Positions 28,085 through 38,052 of a DNA stretch of 64,000 nucleotides are shown here, piece after piece. This stretch comes from Amphritea japonica ATCC BAA-1530. Its GTDB lineage: Bacteria > Pseudomonadota > Gammaproteobacteria > Pseudomonadales > Balneatricaceae. Each line of letters opens with the position of its first letter. Position 1 is the stretch's first letter. The stretch lies in assembly GCF_016592435.1 (NCBI RefSeq), contig NZ_AP014545.1:2364693-2428692 (forward strand), read 5' to 3'. Position numbers and translations under genes: made by a program. The notes below the pieces were generated by a model. The model saw only the letters and a program-made list of their open reading frames with translations, did no database searches and had not been told where the DNA came from.

Positions 28085-30223
28085 ATGTCTCAAGCATTAC
28101 TTCTTGCGCCAACCGGTGTCGGTGCAGGTCTCACTACTGCCGTATTAGGTCTCTTCCAGGCGATGAACAGGCAGGGAATTAAGGTACATTTTTTCAAGCC
28201 AATCGCACAAGGTAATGGCAAAGATAGCTCAACGGTGATGTTAGAAGGCGATTGTACTTCCCCTATTGCGGAACCTGTGGCAATTCGTGAGGCGGAACAC
28301 CTCGTTAGTCAGGATAAGGGCGACCAGCTACTCGAACAGATCGTTGCCCGCTATGAACAAAACCTGCCTTCCGATAATGAAGTTGTCATTATTGAAGGCA
28401 TGGTACATACCGAAAGCCAGCCTTTCGCTACCCGTATAAACAAAGAGATTGCCAAAGCACTGGACGCTCAGGTGGTGCTGGTTGCGGCTCCAGGCAACGA
28501 CAGTATCGAAGCCTTGCAAGATCACATTGATATTACAGCCCGCGCTTATGGCGGTATCAGAAACAAGAAACTGCTGGGCTGCATTATTAGCAAACTAGGA
28601 GCCCCAGTGAACCGGGAAGGCTATATGCAGCCATTTCTTGGTACCAGTGGCACCGTGACTCATAGCCTTACCGCAGAAGTGATCCGAGAACACGCAACAA
28701 TTTTTAATGATCACCAGTTCCGTTTACTCGGCTGCATTCCCTGGAACCGGGACCTTATTACGCCCAGAGTCAGGGATATTGCTCAACACCTTAATGCATC
28801 CGTGATTAATACCGGCGAAATTAAAACGCGCCGGGTAACCCGCATCACTATGTGTGCCCGTACCGTCGCTAACGCTGTCAATGAACTGCGTCCCGGTGCA
28901 TTGATCATTACCCCGGGCGACCGTGACGATATGATTGTTGCCGCCTGCATGGCTGCTGTTAATGGGATTGAACTGGCCGCCCTCGTTCTCACCGGTGGAT
29001 TTATGCCCTCCGCTGCAGTGTTAAAGCTCTGTGCTGGCGCATGTAAGACAGGTTTGCCAATCATCAGTATTGAGCAGGATAGCTGGCAGACCGCTATTGC
29101 GATGACTCAGCTGAATCAGGAGACACGGCCCGATGATCAGGCGCGCATCCGGGATATAAAGGAAGCAACCGCTGCCCATATCAATCGTGACTGGCTGACA
29201 ACGCTGGTCGATGATAACTATCAACGTCGCCTCTCTCCTCCAGCATTCCGGTATCAATTGATCAATCGCGCCCGTCAGGCTCAAAAAACAATCGTACTTC
29301 CGGAAGGCAATGAACCCCGTACTGTCAAAGCCGCTGCAATTTGTGCTGAGCGCGGTATCGCTCGCTGCGTTCTTTTAGGCAGCACCAAAGAGATAGTACA
29401 GATCGCTAAGAATCAGGGGGTCTTACTCAATGATAATGTTTTAATACGTGACCCTGAGCTCATCCGCAAAGACTACATTGATCGATTAATTGAACTACGA
29501 AGTCATAAAGGGATGACTGAAATCATCGCCGAAGAGCAACTTCAGGATAATGTTGTTCTGGGAACCTTGATGTTGGAAATGGGCCACGTAGACGGTCTCG
29601 TTAGTGGCGCTGTTCATACTACGGCTAATACTATTCGCCCTCCGATGCAATTGATAAAAACCGCACCCGGGTGCAATCTTGTCTCATCAATCTTCTTTAT
29701 GTGTCTGCCAGAGCAGGTATTGATCTACGGTGATTGCGCCATCAATCCTGATCCTAACGCAGAACAGCTGGCTGATATCGCTATTCAATCAGCAGAGTCG
29801 GCCGACGCTTTTGGCATCCCTCCCCGGGTAGCGATGATCAGTTACTCCACAGGCGCTTCGGGTCAGGGTGTTGATGTCGATAAAGTAAGAGAAGCCACTC
29901 GTATCGCCCGGGAGAAACGCCCCGACCTGCTAATCGATGGGCCATTGCAATATGATGCAGCGGTCATGGAGAGTGTCGCCAAGTCTAAGGCTCCCGATAG
30001 CGATGTTGCAGGTCAGGCAACTGTCTTTATATTCCCGGACCTGAATACTGGCAACACTACCTATAAAGCTGTTCAGAGAAGTGCAGATGTGATCAGCATC
30101 GGTCCGATGCTACAGGGAATGCGGAAGCCCGTTAATGACCTTTCCCGAGGTGCACTGGTCGATGATATTGTCTTCACTATCGCTCTAACCGCCATACAAG
30201 CAGGCGCCTGTGAGGTTAATTAG
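28085..30223 (+). CDS. pta: Phosphate acetyltransferase
   Basis: 712 residues, the long Pta form. It converts acetyl-CoA and phosphate to acetyl phosphate and CoA. The N-terminal domain is P-loop-like (LLAPTGVGAGLTTAVLGL), a DRTGG domain occupies the middle, and the C-terminal catalytic PTA domain is complete (VLPEGNEPRTVKAA, GLVSGAVHTTANTIRPPMQLI, then the SYSTGASG block and GPLQYDAAV). AAGGAAC precedes the ATG. An ackA gene is not in the window. Acetyl phosphate can also phosphorylate response regulators, of which several lie downstream. Confidence 0.95.
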   Translation: MSQALLLAPTGVGAGLTTAVLGLFQAMNRQGIKVHFFKPIAQGNGKDSSTVMLEGDCTSPIAEPVAIREAEHLVSQDKGDQLLEQIVARYEQNLPSDNEVVIIEGMVHTESQPFATRINKEIAKALDAQVVLVAAPGNDSIEALQDHIDITARAYGGIRNKKLLGCIISKLGAPVNREGYMQPFLGTSGTVTHSLTAEVIREHATIFNDHQFRLLGCIPWNRDLITPRVRDIAQHLNASVINTGEIKTRRVTRITMCARTVANAVNELRPGALIITPGDRDDMIVAACMAAVNGIELAALVLTGGFMPSAAVLKLCAGACKTGLPIISIEQDSWQTAIAMTQLNQETRPDDQARIRDIKEATAAHINRDWLTTLVDDNYQRRLSPPAFRYQLINRARQAQKTIVLPEGNEPRTVKAAAICAERGIARCVLLGSTKEIVQIAKNQGVLLNDNVLIRDPELIRKDYIDRLIELRSHKGMTEIIAEEQLQDNVVLGTLMLEMGHVDGLVSGAVHTTANTIRPPMQLIKTAPGCNLVSSIFFMCLPEQVLIYGDCAINPDPNAEQLADIAIQSAESADAFGIPPRVAMISYSTGASGQGVDVDKVREATRIAREKRPDLLIDGPLQYDAAVMESVAKSKAPDSDVAGQATVFIFPDLNTGNTTYKAVQRSADVISIGPMLQGMRKPVNDLSRGALVDDIVFTIALTAIQAGACEVN

Positions 30224-30246
30224 ATAACCAGGGTCGCCCAAAACGA

Positions 30247-30420
30247 CAAAAAAAAGCCGCTGTAAATACAGCGGCTCTAAAAAGGACAATCTCTATTCAA
30301 AGCTTTGAAGGGGAAATTGGCCACAGCAGTTGAACACCCCAGGACACACTTAGCGGTTATATTTATCTGAGTGAGAGAGCAGATACAAAATACTAGCCAG
30401 CTAATACCCGAGTTATTCAG
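30247..30420 (-). ncRNA. Candidate small RNA (about 170 nt)
   Basis: Minus-strand transcript predicted from a strong promoter at 30427-30454 to a perfect terminator at 30248-30276. The transcript has no open frame of note, no GGA clusters of the CsrB type and no match to a family I recognise. Supported by promoter and terminator pairing only. Confidence 0.5.
30248..30276 (-). terminator. Rho-independent terminator of candidate sRNA
   Basis: AGCCGCTGTA and TACAGCGGCT form a perfect 10-bp stem with a 2-base loop. The run of eight T lies only on the minus strand, so it acts leftwards. It may be only a weak stop for pta. Confidence 0.75.
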
Positions 30421-30426
30421 TAGGCT

Positions 30427-30454
30427 ATTATATAAATCCTAGTAATTTAGTCAA
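30427..30454 (-). promoter_or_regulatory. Sigma-70 promoter of candidate sRNA
   Basis: On the minus strand, TTGACT (30454-30449) and TATAAT (30432-30427) with a 16-bp spacer, close to the sigma-70 consensus. The predicted start is near 30420. Confidence 0.6.
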
Positions 30455-30572
30455 GTATATTCCCATGTTTCATTTCTCCTTAAATTTTAGTGCGTTCCAT
30501 CCACAGTAAAGTGATCTGTTTCCAATTTACCGGCGTATGAAGTTTTAAATACCCTGCAATGGTGAGATTAAG

Positions 30573-31532
30573 ATGAACAATATAAATGAGGTCATTGAAA
30601 TTCCAGTTGGCATAAGCGCATGCGTTATGGGAGAAGAGGTCCGTTTTAACGGCGGCCATAGCCAATCAAGAATTTGCCGTAATCAACTCGCATCGCACTT
30701 TAACTATCAGGCATTCTGTCCCGAAGTTGCAGCCGGTTTTGGCATCCCCCGGCCGACAATGCGTCTGATTGGCGAGCCTGAAAGCCCAACGCTGACCTAT
30801 ACAAAAGACCCTGAGCAGGATCTCACCGAACAATTAAAGAGTGCCATTCAACCGATACTCAAAAAATGCAGTGGACTTGATGGATTCATATTGAAAAAGG
30901 ACTCTCCCAGCTGCGGTATGGAACGAGTAAAAGTCTATCAGAGTTCAGGTTACCCTCATGCTCAGAGAGGATCAGGCTTATTCGCCAAAGCACTAATGGA
31001 ACGCTATCCCAATCTACCTATCGAGGAAGATGGACGGTTAAATGATCCTTGCTTGAGAGAGAATTTTGTTATGCGGGTATTCGCACATCACAACTTTAGA
31101 ACAGAAGTGCTGGAACAACCCTGCCTCCATAACCTTATTCAATTTCATAGCAGCTATAAATATCTTCTAATGGCACACAACCAGACTGCTTACAAAACGT
31201 TAGGAAAAATGCTGGCTGTGGCACATTTAGAACCATTAGAGTCTTTGTTGCCGACTTACCACCAGCAGTTTATGGCGGCTATAAAAACACCCGCATCCAG
31301 AGGTTCTCACTGTAACGTAATGCAACATATCATGGGCTACTTGAAACGATCTGTAGACAGTCATGTCCGCCGGGATATCTTAAAAACATTTGAACAATAC
31401 CGACTGGGAGAGGTAAACCTGATAGCGCCTATGACACTGCTGTCGCACTACATAAACCAGAAAGGTAGTGAATACATCCGTACTCAGCGATACCTGGAGC
31501 CCTATCCCTCACATTTAGGACTACGTAATTAG
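30573..31532 (+). CDS. DUF523 and DUF1722 domain protein (YbgA-like)
   Basis: 319 residues. The N-terminal DUF523 half begins with the typical GISACVMGEEVRFNGGHS and contains KDSPSCGMERVKVY and GSGLFAKAL. The C-terminal DUF1722 (YbgA) half includes FHSSYKYLLMAHNQTAYKTLGKM and HIMGYLKR. Cysteines in the DUF523 part (SAC, SPSCG, the FCPE region) could bind a metal or cluster. This fusion commonly precedes phrB in Vibrio- and Shewanella-type genomes, and here phrB starts two bases after the stop. A light- or DNA-repair-linked role is inferred from that pairing. Confidence 0.85.
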   Translation: MNNINEVIEIPVGISACVMGEEVRFNGGHSQSRICRNQLASHFNYQAFCPEVAAGFGIPRPTMRLIGEPESPTLTYTKDPEQDLTEQLKSAIQPILKKCSGLDGFILKKDSPSCGMERVKVYQSSGYPHAQRGSGLFAKALMERYPNLPIEEDGRLNDPCLRENFVMRVFAHHNFRTEVLEQPCLHNLIQFHSSYKYLLMAHNQTAYKTLGKMLAVAHLEPLESLLPTYHQQFMAAIKTPASRGSHCNVMQHIMGYLKRSVDSHVRRDILKTFEQYRLGEVNLIAPMTLLSHYINQKGSEYIRTQRYLEPYPSHLGLRN

Positions 31533-31534
31533 CT

Positions 31535-33004
31535 ATGTCTTCGTTTAACAGCCCGGTCATTGTCTGGTTCAGACAAGACCTCAGACTCGCTGATAACCCT
31601 GCCCTTTTCTTTGCTGGACAGAAAGGGACTGTCATTCCCATATTTATTGACGACAGAGCTAACAACTCTGAGTGGAGCCCTGGGGCCGCCAGCTGTTGTT
31701 GGCTTCATCACAGCCTGGATGACTTGAACCACCAGTTAGATGGTTGCCTCAAACTGTTTCAAGGTGAGCCATTAAGCATCCTGATTCAGCTTATTAAAGA
31801 AACCGGGGCAAATACGGTAGTCTGGAATCGCTGTTACACTCCCCACGCCATCCGCCGTGATACTAATATTAAAGAGCGCCTTTTGGCGGAAGGTATAGAG
31901 GTTGCCAGTTTCAACGGTTCTCTTCTCTGGGAACCCTGGGAAATTTATACGAAGAGCGGTACTCCCTATAAAGTATTTACACCCTATTACCGCAAAGGAT
32001 GCTTAAATGCTAAGCCACCTCAAACACCCGTTTCCAAACCTAAGCTACAAATCCATTTCAGCGAAGACAGCGGTCAACAACTGGCGCTTGATCAGCTGAA
32101 GCTTCTGCCAGAACATTCCTGGGCTAATCAAATAACTGATCACTGGAGCATCTCCGAAGCTTCGGCATGGGCATTACTCCATAAATTTACTGAAGAACGG
32201 CTCAAGTCATATAGCCAGAATAGAGATTTTCCGGCAAAGCAGGCAACTTCCTCGCTTTCCCCATATCTTCGATGGGGGCAAATTTCACCCAGACAGGTAT
32301 GGCACTATAGCCAGCAGCAATGTTCCACACCTGGCCTTGAACATCCACTGGACACCTTTCTAAAAGAGATAGCCTGGCGGGAGTTTTCTTACTATCAGCT
32401 GTACCACTCCCCCTCAATGACCGAAGAGAACCTCAATCAGAAATTCAACCGCTTTCCCTGGAGGCACCATAAAGAAAGCTGCCAAACCTGGCAACGGGGA
32501 CAGACTGGGTTCCCCATTATTGACGCAGGTATGCGAGAGCTGTGGCAAACCGGTTATATGCATAACAGAGTACGAATGCTGGTCGCCTCATTTCTGGTTA
32601 AGAACCAGCTCCAGCACTGGCATAACGGTGCTCGTTGGTTCTGGGACACGCTGGTAGATGCTGATCTAGCCTCCAATAGTGCTAGCTGGCAATGGGTAGC
32701 AGGGTGTGGCAACGATGCAGCACCGTATTTTCGTATCTTCAATCCAGTCGTTCAGGGTATTAAATTCGATCCGCAAGGTGAGTATGTTCGACGTTATATT
32801 CCAGAACTCAATAACCTACCTGATTGTTATATTCATACTCCCTGGGACGCACCAGAAAGTATCCTTCTTGACGCTCAGGTTACGTTAGGGACGACCTATC
32901 CCCAACCAATTTTAGACCTGAACACGACGAGAAAACGCGCGCTTTCAGCCTATACAGAGTTAAAGAAACTTCCACTCACAGAAGCAGCTGAAGATCGCCT
33001 TTAG
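31535..33004 (+). CDS. phrB: Deoxyribodipyrimidine photolyase (class I CPD photolyase)
   Basis: 489 residues. The N-terminal antenna-binding Rossmann domain starts VIVWFRQDLRLADNPAL. The C-terminal FAD domain carries LSPYLRWGQISPRQVW, EIAWREFSYYQLY, GFPIIDAGMRELWQTGYMHNR, WFWDTLVDADLASNSASWQWVAG, then PYFRIFNP. These are the flavin-binding and DNA-binding landmarks of class I photolyases. It repairs cyclobutane pyrimidine dimers using blue light. It is coupled to the upstream DUF523/DUF1722 gene. Confidence 0.95.
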   Translation: MSSFNSPVIVWFRQDLRLADNPALFFAGQKGTVIPIFIDDRANNSEWSPGAASCCWLHHSLDDLNHQLDGCLKLFQGEPLSILIQLIKETGANTVVWNRCYTPHAIRRDTNIKERLLAEGIEVASFNGSLLWEPWEIYTKSGTPYKVFTPYYRKGCLNAKPPQTPVSKPKLQIHFSEDSGQQLALDQLKLLPEHSWANQITDHWSISEASAWALLHKFTEERLKSYSQNRDFPAKQATSSLSPYLRWGQISPRQVWHYSQQQCSTPGLEHPLDTFLKEIAWREFSYYQLYHSPSMTEENLNQKFNRFPWRHHKESCQTWQRGQTGFPIIDAGMRELWQTGYMHNRVRMLVASFLVKNQLQHWHNGARWFWDTLVDADLASNSASWQWVAGCGNDAAPYFRIFNPVVQGIKFDPQGEYVRRYIPELNNLPDCYIHTPWDAPESILLDAQVTLGTTYPQPILDLNTTRKRALSAYTELKKLPLTEAAEDRL

Positions 33005-33086
33005 TCGCTGATATTTAACACCTTCCTTTACTCTGTCTGGCCAATGCCATATCTTTACTAAGATCGGCAGAGCCAGGGTGAGGCAT

Positions 33087-35057
33087 ATGTATAACCACTA
33101 TTTTGGACTGACATCTTCGCCATTCGCGATCGCACCCGATCCGAACTATCTCTATATGAGTCCCCAGCATAGAGATGCGTTAGCTCACCTACTCTATGGT
33201 ATACAGAGCAATGGAGGGTTTGTGATGCTAACCGGTGACATTGGTACCGGTAAAACAACTCTGTGTCGTTGTATGCTAAATCACACCACCGAAGACACTG
33301 ATGTTGCTTTCATACTTAATTCAACACTCAACTCTGAAGAGCTATTAGCCAGTATCTGTGACGAACTTCATATCGTCTATGACAAACAAAATATCAGTAT
33401 TAAATCACTCTCGGATGCGATCAACCACCATCTTCTAAAAAGCCATGCGGCAGGCAGGAATACGGTTTTGATTATCGATGAAGCTCAAAACCTGAGCCCT
33501 GGTGTGTTAGAGCAGATGCGGCTTCTGACAAACCTGGAAACCAACGAGAAGAAACTGTTGCAGATAGTCATGTTCGGTCAGCCCGAACTACGTAAGCTAG
33601 TTGAGCGCCCTGAGCTAAAACAGCTAGCCCAGAGAATCACCGCCCGATTCCACCTGTCGCCGCTCAAGCTCCCTGAAACCCAGCTCTATATTGGTCACCG
33701 GATGGCCATTGCCGGATATAAACAGATTGCTCACAGCCCTCCACCTATCCCTAAAGAATTACACTCTCAAATACATCACCTGAGTGGTGGTGTTCCTCGG
33801 TTAATCAATATTATCTGTGATCGGGCACTACTTGGAGCCTATGCTCGTGGAGAGCCCTCGATAAATTCAGAAATCCTTTATCAGGCCGCCGCAGAAGTAT
33901 TTGGCGAAGACCGTAAACCATTACGACAACCGATCTCCTTTTTTAAGCAGATGACAGCCATATTGGGGGTTATTTTTATAGCCCTGATTATCTACCGATT
34001 TTACCCAGTGGCGAACAACTGGCTAACGAATTCTGCTGAACAATCCCAGGCTTCACTGACATCATCGACAAAGAGTCAGCCCTCTACTCCGACTAAAACA
34101 GAGGACAGCAGAAAGGAAACAGCCCCGGTAAGTCGTATTGTAAGCGCTTCTACAGCTGAGCTGGCCGCAACCCCAGGCGTAGCGATAGAAAGCCCTGAGA
34201 ACAACGAAAAACCACCAGAAACAACACAGTTAATTCCGACGCAACCAGAATTAGTTCGCCCCACCTCTTCGGAGCCACTCCTGATAGCAAAAAAACCATC
34301 TGATACCGACTCGGATAATGCTTCCCAGTCACCACAAGTTGCCCTTAGCACTAATACACCCGATTCAATCCTGGAAACTCAAACGGTTATAATCACATCT
34401 CCCGAAGCTGTTACAGCTGCTACCGTCAAGCCCTCTATGATTCAGCAGGAAGAACAGAGCCCCATCACTAACTTGGATTCGGAGACGCAAGCCTATTCCA
34501 CCCTCTTTAAAATCTGGCAACAGGATATGCCTCAAAATACTGAACCCTGTAAATTTGCGCTTAGCCGTGGACTTCGATGTTTCCACCAGCAGGGTAACTG
34601 GGCTCAGCTAAACCGCAATAACCGCCCAGCTATTGTACGTACACTTAACAGTGAAGGAGGACTTTCAAGTGTCGCACTGGTGCGGATTGAACAGGGAATC
34701 GCAAAATTCTCAAATGGAATTCAGCATTGGCAAACACCTTTGGAGCAACTCAATGACAGCTCTCTATTGAATTACACCTTGCTATGGGATCCCCCTGCCG
34801 GTTACTACCAACTGACTAAACCGGGAAGCTCCGGCCCTCATATTCTCTGGTTAAAACAGCAACTAGCGAGATTATCACCACTATTTATAAGTGAGATGAA
34901 TAACTATTTTGACGATCAACTGGTGCTCTATATAAAAGCATTTCAACGCAGTCAGAACTTATTGCAGGACGGTGTTGTCGGCCCAGAAACCCTAATCCGC
35001 CTTAACACCCTGATAGATGCAGAGGTTCCCATGTTACTCAGTTCCCGGGAGCCGTAA
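33087..35057 (+). CDS. gspA: GspA/ExeA-like AAA ATPase with peptidoglycan-binding domain
   Basis: About 656 residues from ATG 33087 (a GTG nine bases upstream is part of the ribosome site). The N-terminal AAA domain begins YNHYFGLTSSPFAIAPDPNYLY. Walker A is GDIGTGKTT at about 50-58 and Walker B VLIIDEAQNLS. A single membrane segment follows (about 285-305). The periplasmic part ends in a PG_binding_1 repeat (FQRSQNLLQDGVVGPETLIRLN). In Aeromonas, ExeA with ExeB helps insert the secretin into the envelope across peptidoglycan. The stop overlaps the next ATG. Its presence implies a secretin somewhere in the genome. Confidence 0.9.
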   Translation: MYNHYFGLTSSPFAIAPDPNYLYMSPQHRDALAHLLYGIQSNGGFVMLTGDIGTGKTTLCRCMLNHTTEDTDVAFILNSTLNSEELLASICDELHIVYDKQNISIKSLSDAINHHLLKSHAAGRNTVLIIDEAQNLSPGVLEQMRLLTNLETNEKKLLQIVMFGQPELRKLVERPELKQLAQRITARFHLSPLKLPETQLYIGHRMAIAGYKQIAHSPPPIPKELHSQIHHLSGGVPRLINIICDRALLGAYARGEPSINSEILYQAAAEVFGEDRKPLRQPISFFKQMTAILGVIFIALIIYRFYPVANNWLTNSAEQSQASLTSSTKSQPSTPTKTEDSRKETAPVSRIVSASTAELAATPGVAIESPENNEKPPETTQLIPTQPELVRPTSSEPLLIAKKPSDTDSDNASQSPQVALSTNTPDSILETQTVIITSPEAVTAATVKPSMIQQEEQSPITNLDSETQAYSTLFKIWQQDMPQNTEPCKFALSRGLRCFHQQGNWAQLNRNNRPAIVRTLNSEGGLSSVALVRIEQGIAKFSNGIQHWQTPLEQLNDSSLLNYTLLWDPPAGYYQLTKPGSSGPHILWLKQQLARLSPLFISEMNNYFDDQLVLYIKAFQRSQNLLQDGVVGPETLIRLNTLIDAEVPMLLSSREP

Positions 35058-36001
35058 TGTCATACATACTTGATGCCCTAAAGAAATCAGATCAGGAACG
35101 AACCAGTCAACCGGCTTATGATCTCAGCCAGCCGACTGAAGAAATAGAAAAACCAAAAGCTGTGCGACATAAATGGTTATGGATAATACCTGCACTGCTG
35201 ACAGCCAACATTTTCTTATTACTCTGGCCCGAGACTGATACTTCAATAACAACAGTAACAAATCCGAAACCGGGCAAAGAAGGTTTACCGCCAGAACCTG
35301 TTACTGAAGAGTTAGCTGAAGGGCTGGCTCAACAGCCGGCGAAGTTAAGTTCTGCAGAATCAAAACCGGTGCACCCAAAACTTACCCATAACAATAAAAG
35401 CAACGATTCGCTCCCAATTTCCTCCATTGCAACAGTAAAGCCCGTTACTTCAGTATCGCGCTATCATCGCGATCCTTTTGCGCCATTACCGGGTAGAACA
35501 AAGCCTCTGCCGGCAATAGCCCCTACGCCAACAAAGCCTCAACCAAAACCATTGCAACAACTGGCTATCCCAAACCTCGAAAAGCTCAATCGGAGTCTTT
35601 TGAATCAGGCTCTCATAGAGCAACTTACACCTTTAAGGCAAGAGCAATCTACGTCAAATAGAAATTACCCTGATGTGACTATGACAGCAGCAACAAGCAG
35701 CATACGTTCATTACCACAACAGACAGCAGAGCAACCGTTTCAGCGCTCACACAACTCGGACGAAATCCATGCACAGGTCCCGCTGTATCAAGAACTGGAA
35801 CCAGCGCTGCAACAGGATATTCCAGAATTAAATATTTCAGTACATATCTTCGCTGACATTCCTGAGCAACGTATGGCGAGAGTCAATGGAATCATGGCCC
35901 GGCAGGGACAACAACTCGATAACGACCTGACGCTCGAAGAGATCAGGCCCGATTATCTGATACTTAGTTTCCGTGGTGAAAGATTCAGACTAAAACGATA
36001 A
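35057..36001 (+). CDS. gspB: GspB/ExeB-like secretin-assembly protein
   Basis: 314 residues. The N-terminus is the typical MSYILDALKKSDQER followed by one membrane helix (WLWIIPALLTANIFLLLW). The C-terminal GspB domain (last about 75 residues) reads PELNISVHIFADIPEQRMARVNG. It is coupled to gspA by a TAATG overlap. In species with an ExeA/ExeB pair, these proteins act as a complex that places the secretin. It is convergent with the ankyrin gene on the other side. Confidence 0.88.
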   Translation: MSYILDALKKSDQERTSQPAYDLSQPTEEIEKPKAVRHKWLWIIPALLTANIFLLLWPETDTSITTVTNPKPGKEGLPPEPVTEELAEGLAQQPAKLSSAESKPVHPKLTHNNKSNDSLPISSIATVKPVTSVSRYHRDPFAPLPGRTKPLPAIAPTPTKPQPKPLQQLAIPNLEKLNRSLLNQALIEQLTPLRQEQSTSNRNYPDVTMTAATSSIRSLPQQTAEQPFQRSHNSDEIHAQVPLYQELEPALQQDIPELNISVHIFADIPEQRMARVNGIMARQGQQLDNDLTLEEIRPDYLILSFRGERFRLKR

Positions 36002-36012
36002 AGGTAGTGAAT

Positions 36013-38052
36013 TCAGCGATAATTATTTAGCAGGTCTAGCATTGGCTTATTTCCTGTAGCTTCAGCAAGACGGAAGCTATCCTGGCCCAACTGATTTTTC
36101 CTGCGAGGCTTAGCTCCGCTTTCAAGTAACCATTGGACCACTTCAATATGGCCGGCATTAACAGCCATCATCAACGCTGTTTGAGTAAAATTGTTACGGC
36201 TATCGACCGCTGCATTTTCAGCAGCCAACAGAATCATGCTATTCCGATTACCCGCAGCAGCTGCGACCATCAGCGGAGTATTACCTTTATTATCCGGCTG
36301 ATTAATATCCACACCTGCAGCGATCAGCCATTTAAGTGTTTCAATCCGCTTACGTGTAATTGACCGAATCAGCGGAGAGATACCATTCACATCAGCAAGA
36401 TTCAGATTAGCACCTTTATCCTGCAGCGCCTTCAATGCCTTAATAGCACCAGCATCCGCAGCATGCCAAAGCGCAGAGCGTGATTGTTTATCCTGCGTAT
36501 CAGGAGACACACCATAACTTACCAGCAGATCAATCAACTTTGGCAGATTGGCTGCCGCTGCTTCAAGCAGTACGTTAGCTTGCTCTTTCTTCAACAGTGC
36601 GCCGGAGCCACTATCCAGTAGTTGCCGGACGACCTCATCATGGCCCCCCTTCACTGCAAGCATCAGTGCCCCGTCACCACTTTCAAGTAGTGGACGCTGA
36701 TCAGCGCTATGCTTAATCAGCAGAGCTGTTATTTGTTCAAAACCTTTATCTGCGGCAAGCATCAGCACACTATGACCATCAGACAACTGATGATTCACAT
36801 CCGCGCCTGCATCAACCAACAGCTTAGCTACCTCAAAATGCCCCTGCCACACCGCTCGACTTAGTGAGGTGTGGCCTTCCTTATCAACCTGATTAAGATC
36901 AGGCTTTTCACGCAATAATTTGGCTACAACCTTATCCTGCCCCCGCCAACTTGAAAGCATCAGAACAGACCAGCCCTTATAGGGGTTACTATCATCCGTA
37001 ACAACCTGATCAACAGAACTCAGTGACTCCAGAGCGACCAGCGAAGCATCTCGTTCCGGTGGAGCCATATTGTTACGTTTCGCGCCCTTTGCGCTCAACC
37101 AGCTAACCACTTTTTTATGTCCGCGATTAACGGCCATATCAAGCGCACTATATTCACTACGATTCAGGCTATTTAAGCCAACACCGACGGAACCCAGTAG
37201 CTCAACTGTTTTCAGATGTCCGCTACCGGCAGCAAAGTGCAACAAAGTATTACCATTAGCATCTTCGTCACCTTTATTCGCTCCAGCTTTCAAAAGAAGT
37301 TTGACCACAGCAGCATGCCCTTGCTGCGCTGCCGCCATCACCGGAGTAATAGCAAATTTATCCTTCATACCAACCTGTGCACCTGCCTGAAGCAACAGGT
37401 TGATCGTTTCTTCATGCCCCGCTTCTGCCGCCTCATGCAGCGCTGTTCGCTGATTAAGGTCACGACTATTTACATCGGGGTTTTGTTCTAATAGCTGTTT
37501 TAATTCGAGGTTACTCCCCTTCTGAGCCAACCAGCGAAGCGTTTCCTCTTTATCAACCGAACGATATTCCTTTAGCTGTTTTTTCTGGCGAGTCTCTGAA
37601 GAATCTTTATTCAGCTGTCTTAGCGCTAACGGATGGCCTGCATCAGCAGCAGCCTGCATCAACTCATTTGCACGACCAAGATCCTGCTCAACTCCCCAGG
37701 CTTTCTGATACATAATGGCAAGATTATACGTCGCTTTAAGGTGATTCTGCGCAGCGGCCTTTTCCAGCCAGAAAACAGCATTCTCATGACTTTTCTTAAC
37801 ACCTTGGCCATTACGATACATAGTGGAAAGAAGGTACTGTGCTTCAGCACTCCCTGCATCAGCCATGGGCTTCAATAAAACCTGAGCCCCGGTATAGTCC
37901 TTAACCCTAATGGCTGCTCTTACCTCGCCCAACTCATGATTCGCACCCTGCGCCGGCGAGAAAGAGAATCCAGAACTCAACAAACTGATTGTGAGTATGT
38001 AAAAAACGATGGTTTTCCACCGCGAATAATAAGCCCAATCAGGCAGTACCAT
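36013..38052 (-). CDS. Exported Sel1-repeat and ankyrin-repeat protein
   Basis: 679 residues. A signal peptide or anchor (ILTISLLSSGFSFSPAQGA) precedes two to three Sel1 repeats (GSAEAQYLLSTMYRNGQGV, LKATYNLAIMYQKAWGV). About a dozen ankyrin repeats fill the rest (RTALHEAAEAGHEETINLLLQAGA, NTLLHFAAGSGHLKTVELL). It has no enzymatic domain. It overlaps the upstream Fe-S/FAD gene by 14 bases, so it is coexpressed with it. Likely a protein-binding scaffold on the periplasmic side; the partner is unknown. Confidence 0.85.
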   Translation of the reverse strand: MVLPDWAYYSRWKTIVFYILTISLLSSGFSFSPAQGANHELGEVRAAIRVKDYTGAQVLLKPMADAGSAEAQYLLSTMYRNGQGVKKSHENAVFWLEKAAAQNHLKATYNLAIMYQKAWGVEQDLGRANELMQAAADAGHPLALRQLNKDSSETRQKKQLKEYRSVDKEETLRWLAQKGSNLELKQLLEQNPDVNSRDLNQRTALHEAAEAGHEETINLLLQAGAQVGMKDKFAITPVMAAAQQGHAAVVKLLLKAGANKGDEDANGNTLLHFAAGSGHLKTVELLGSVGVGLNSLNRSEYSALDMAVNRGHKKVVSWLSAKGAKRNNMAPPERDASLVALESLSSVDQVVTDDSNPYKGWSVLMLSSWRGQDKVVAKLLREKPDLNQVDKEGHTSLSRAVWQGHFEVAKLLVDAGADVNHQLSDGHSVLMLAADKGFEQITALLIKHSADQRPLLESGDGALMLAVKGGHDEVVRQLLDSGSGALLKKEQANVLLEAAAANLPKLIDLLVSYGVSPDTQDKQSRSALWHAADAGAIKALKALQDKGANLNLADVNGISPLIRSITRKRIETLKWLIAAGVDINQPDNKGNTPLMVAAAAGNRNSMILLAAENAAVDSRNNFTQTALMMAVNAGHIEVVQWLLESGAKPRRKNQLGQDSFRLAEATGNKPMLDLLNNYR

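Larger units (their letters stand above)
30224..30572. other. Intergenic region holding a probable minus-strand sRNA
   Basis: About 350 bases between pta and the DUF523 gene. It contains the candidate sRNA, with promoter and terminator described separately. A minus-strand 61-codon frame at 30480-30665 is antisense to the next gene's start and looks spurious. Confidence 0.5.

Noticed and set aside
30480-30665. Minus-strand 61-codon frame
   Set aside because: Opposes the start of the DUF523 gene and overlaps the sRNA promoter region; no ribosome site.
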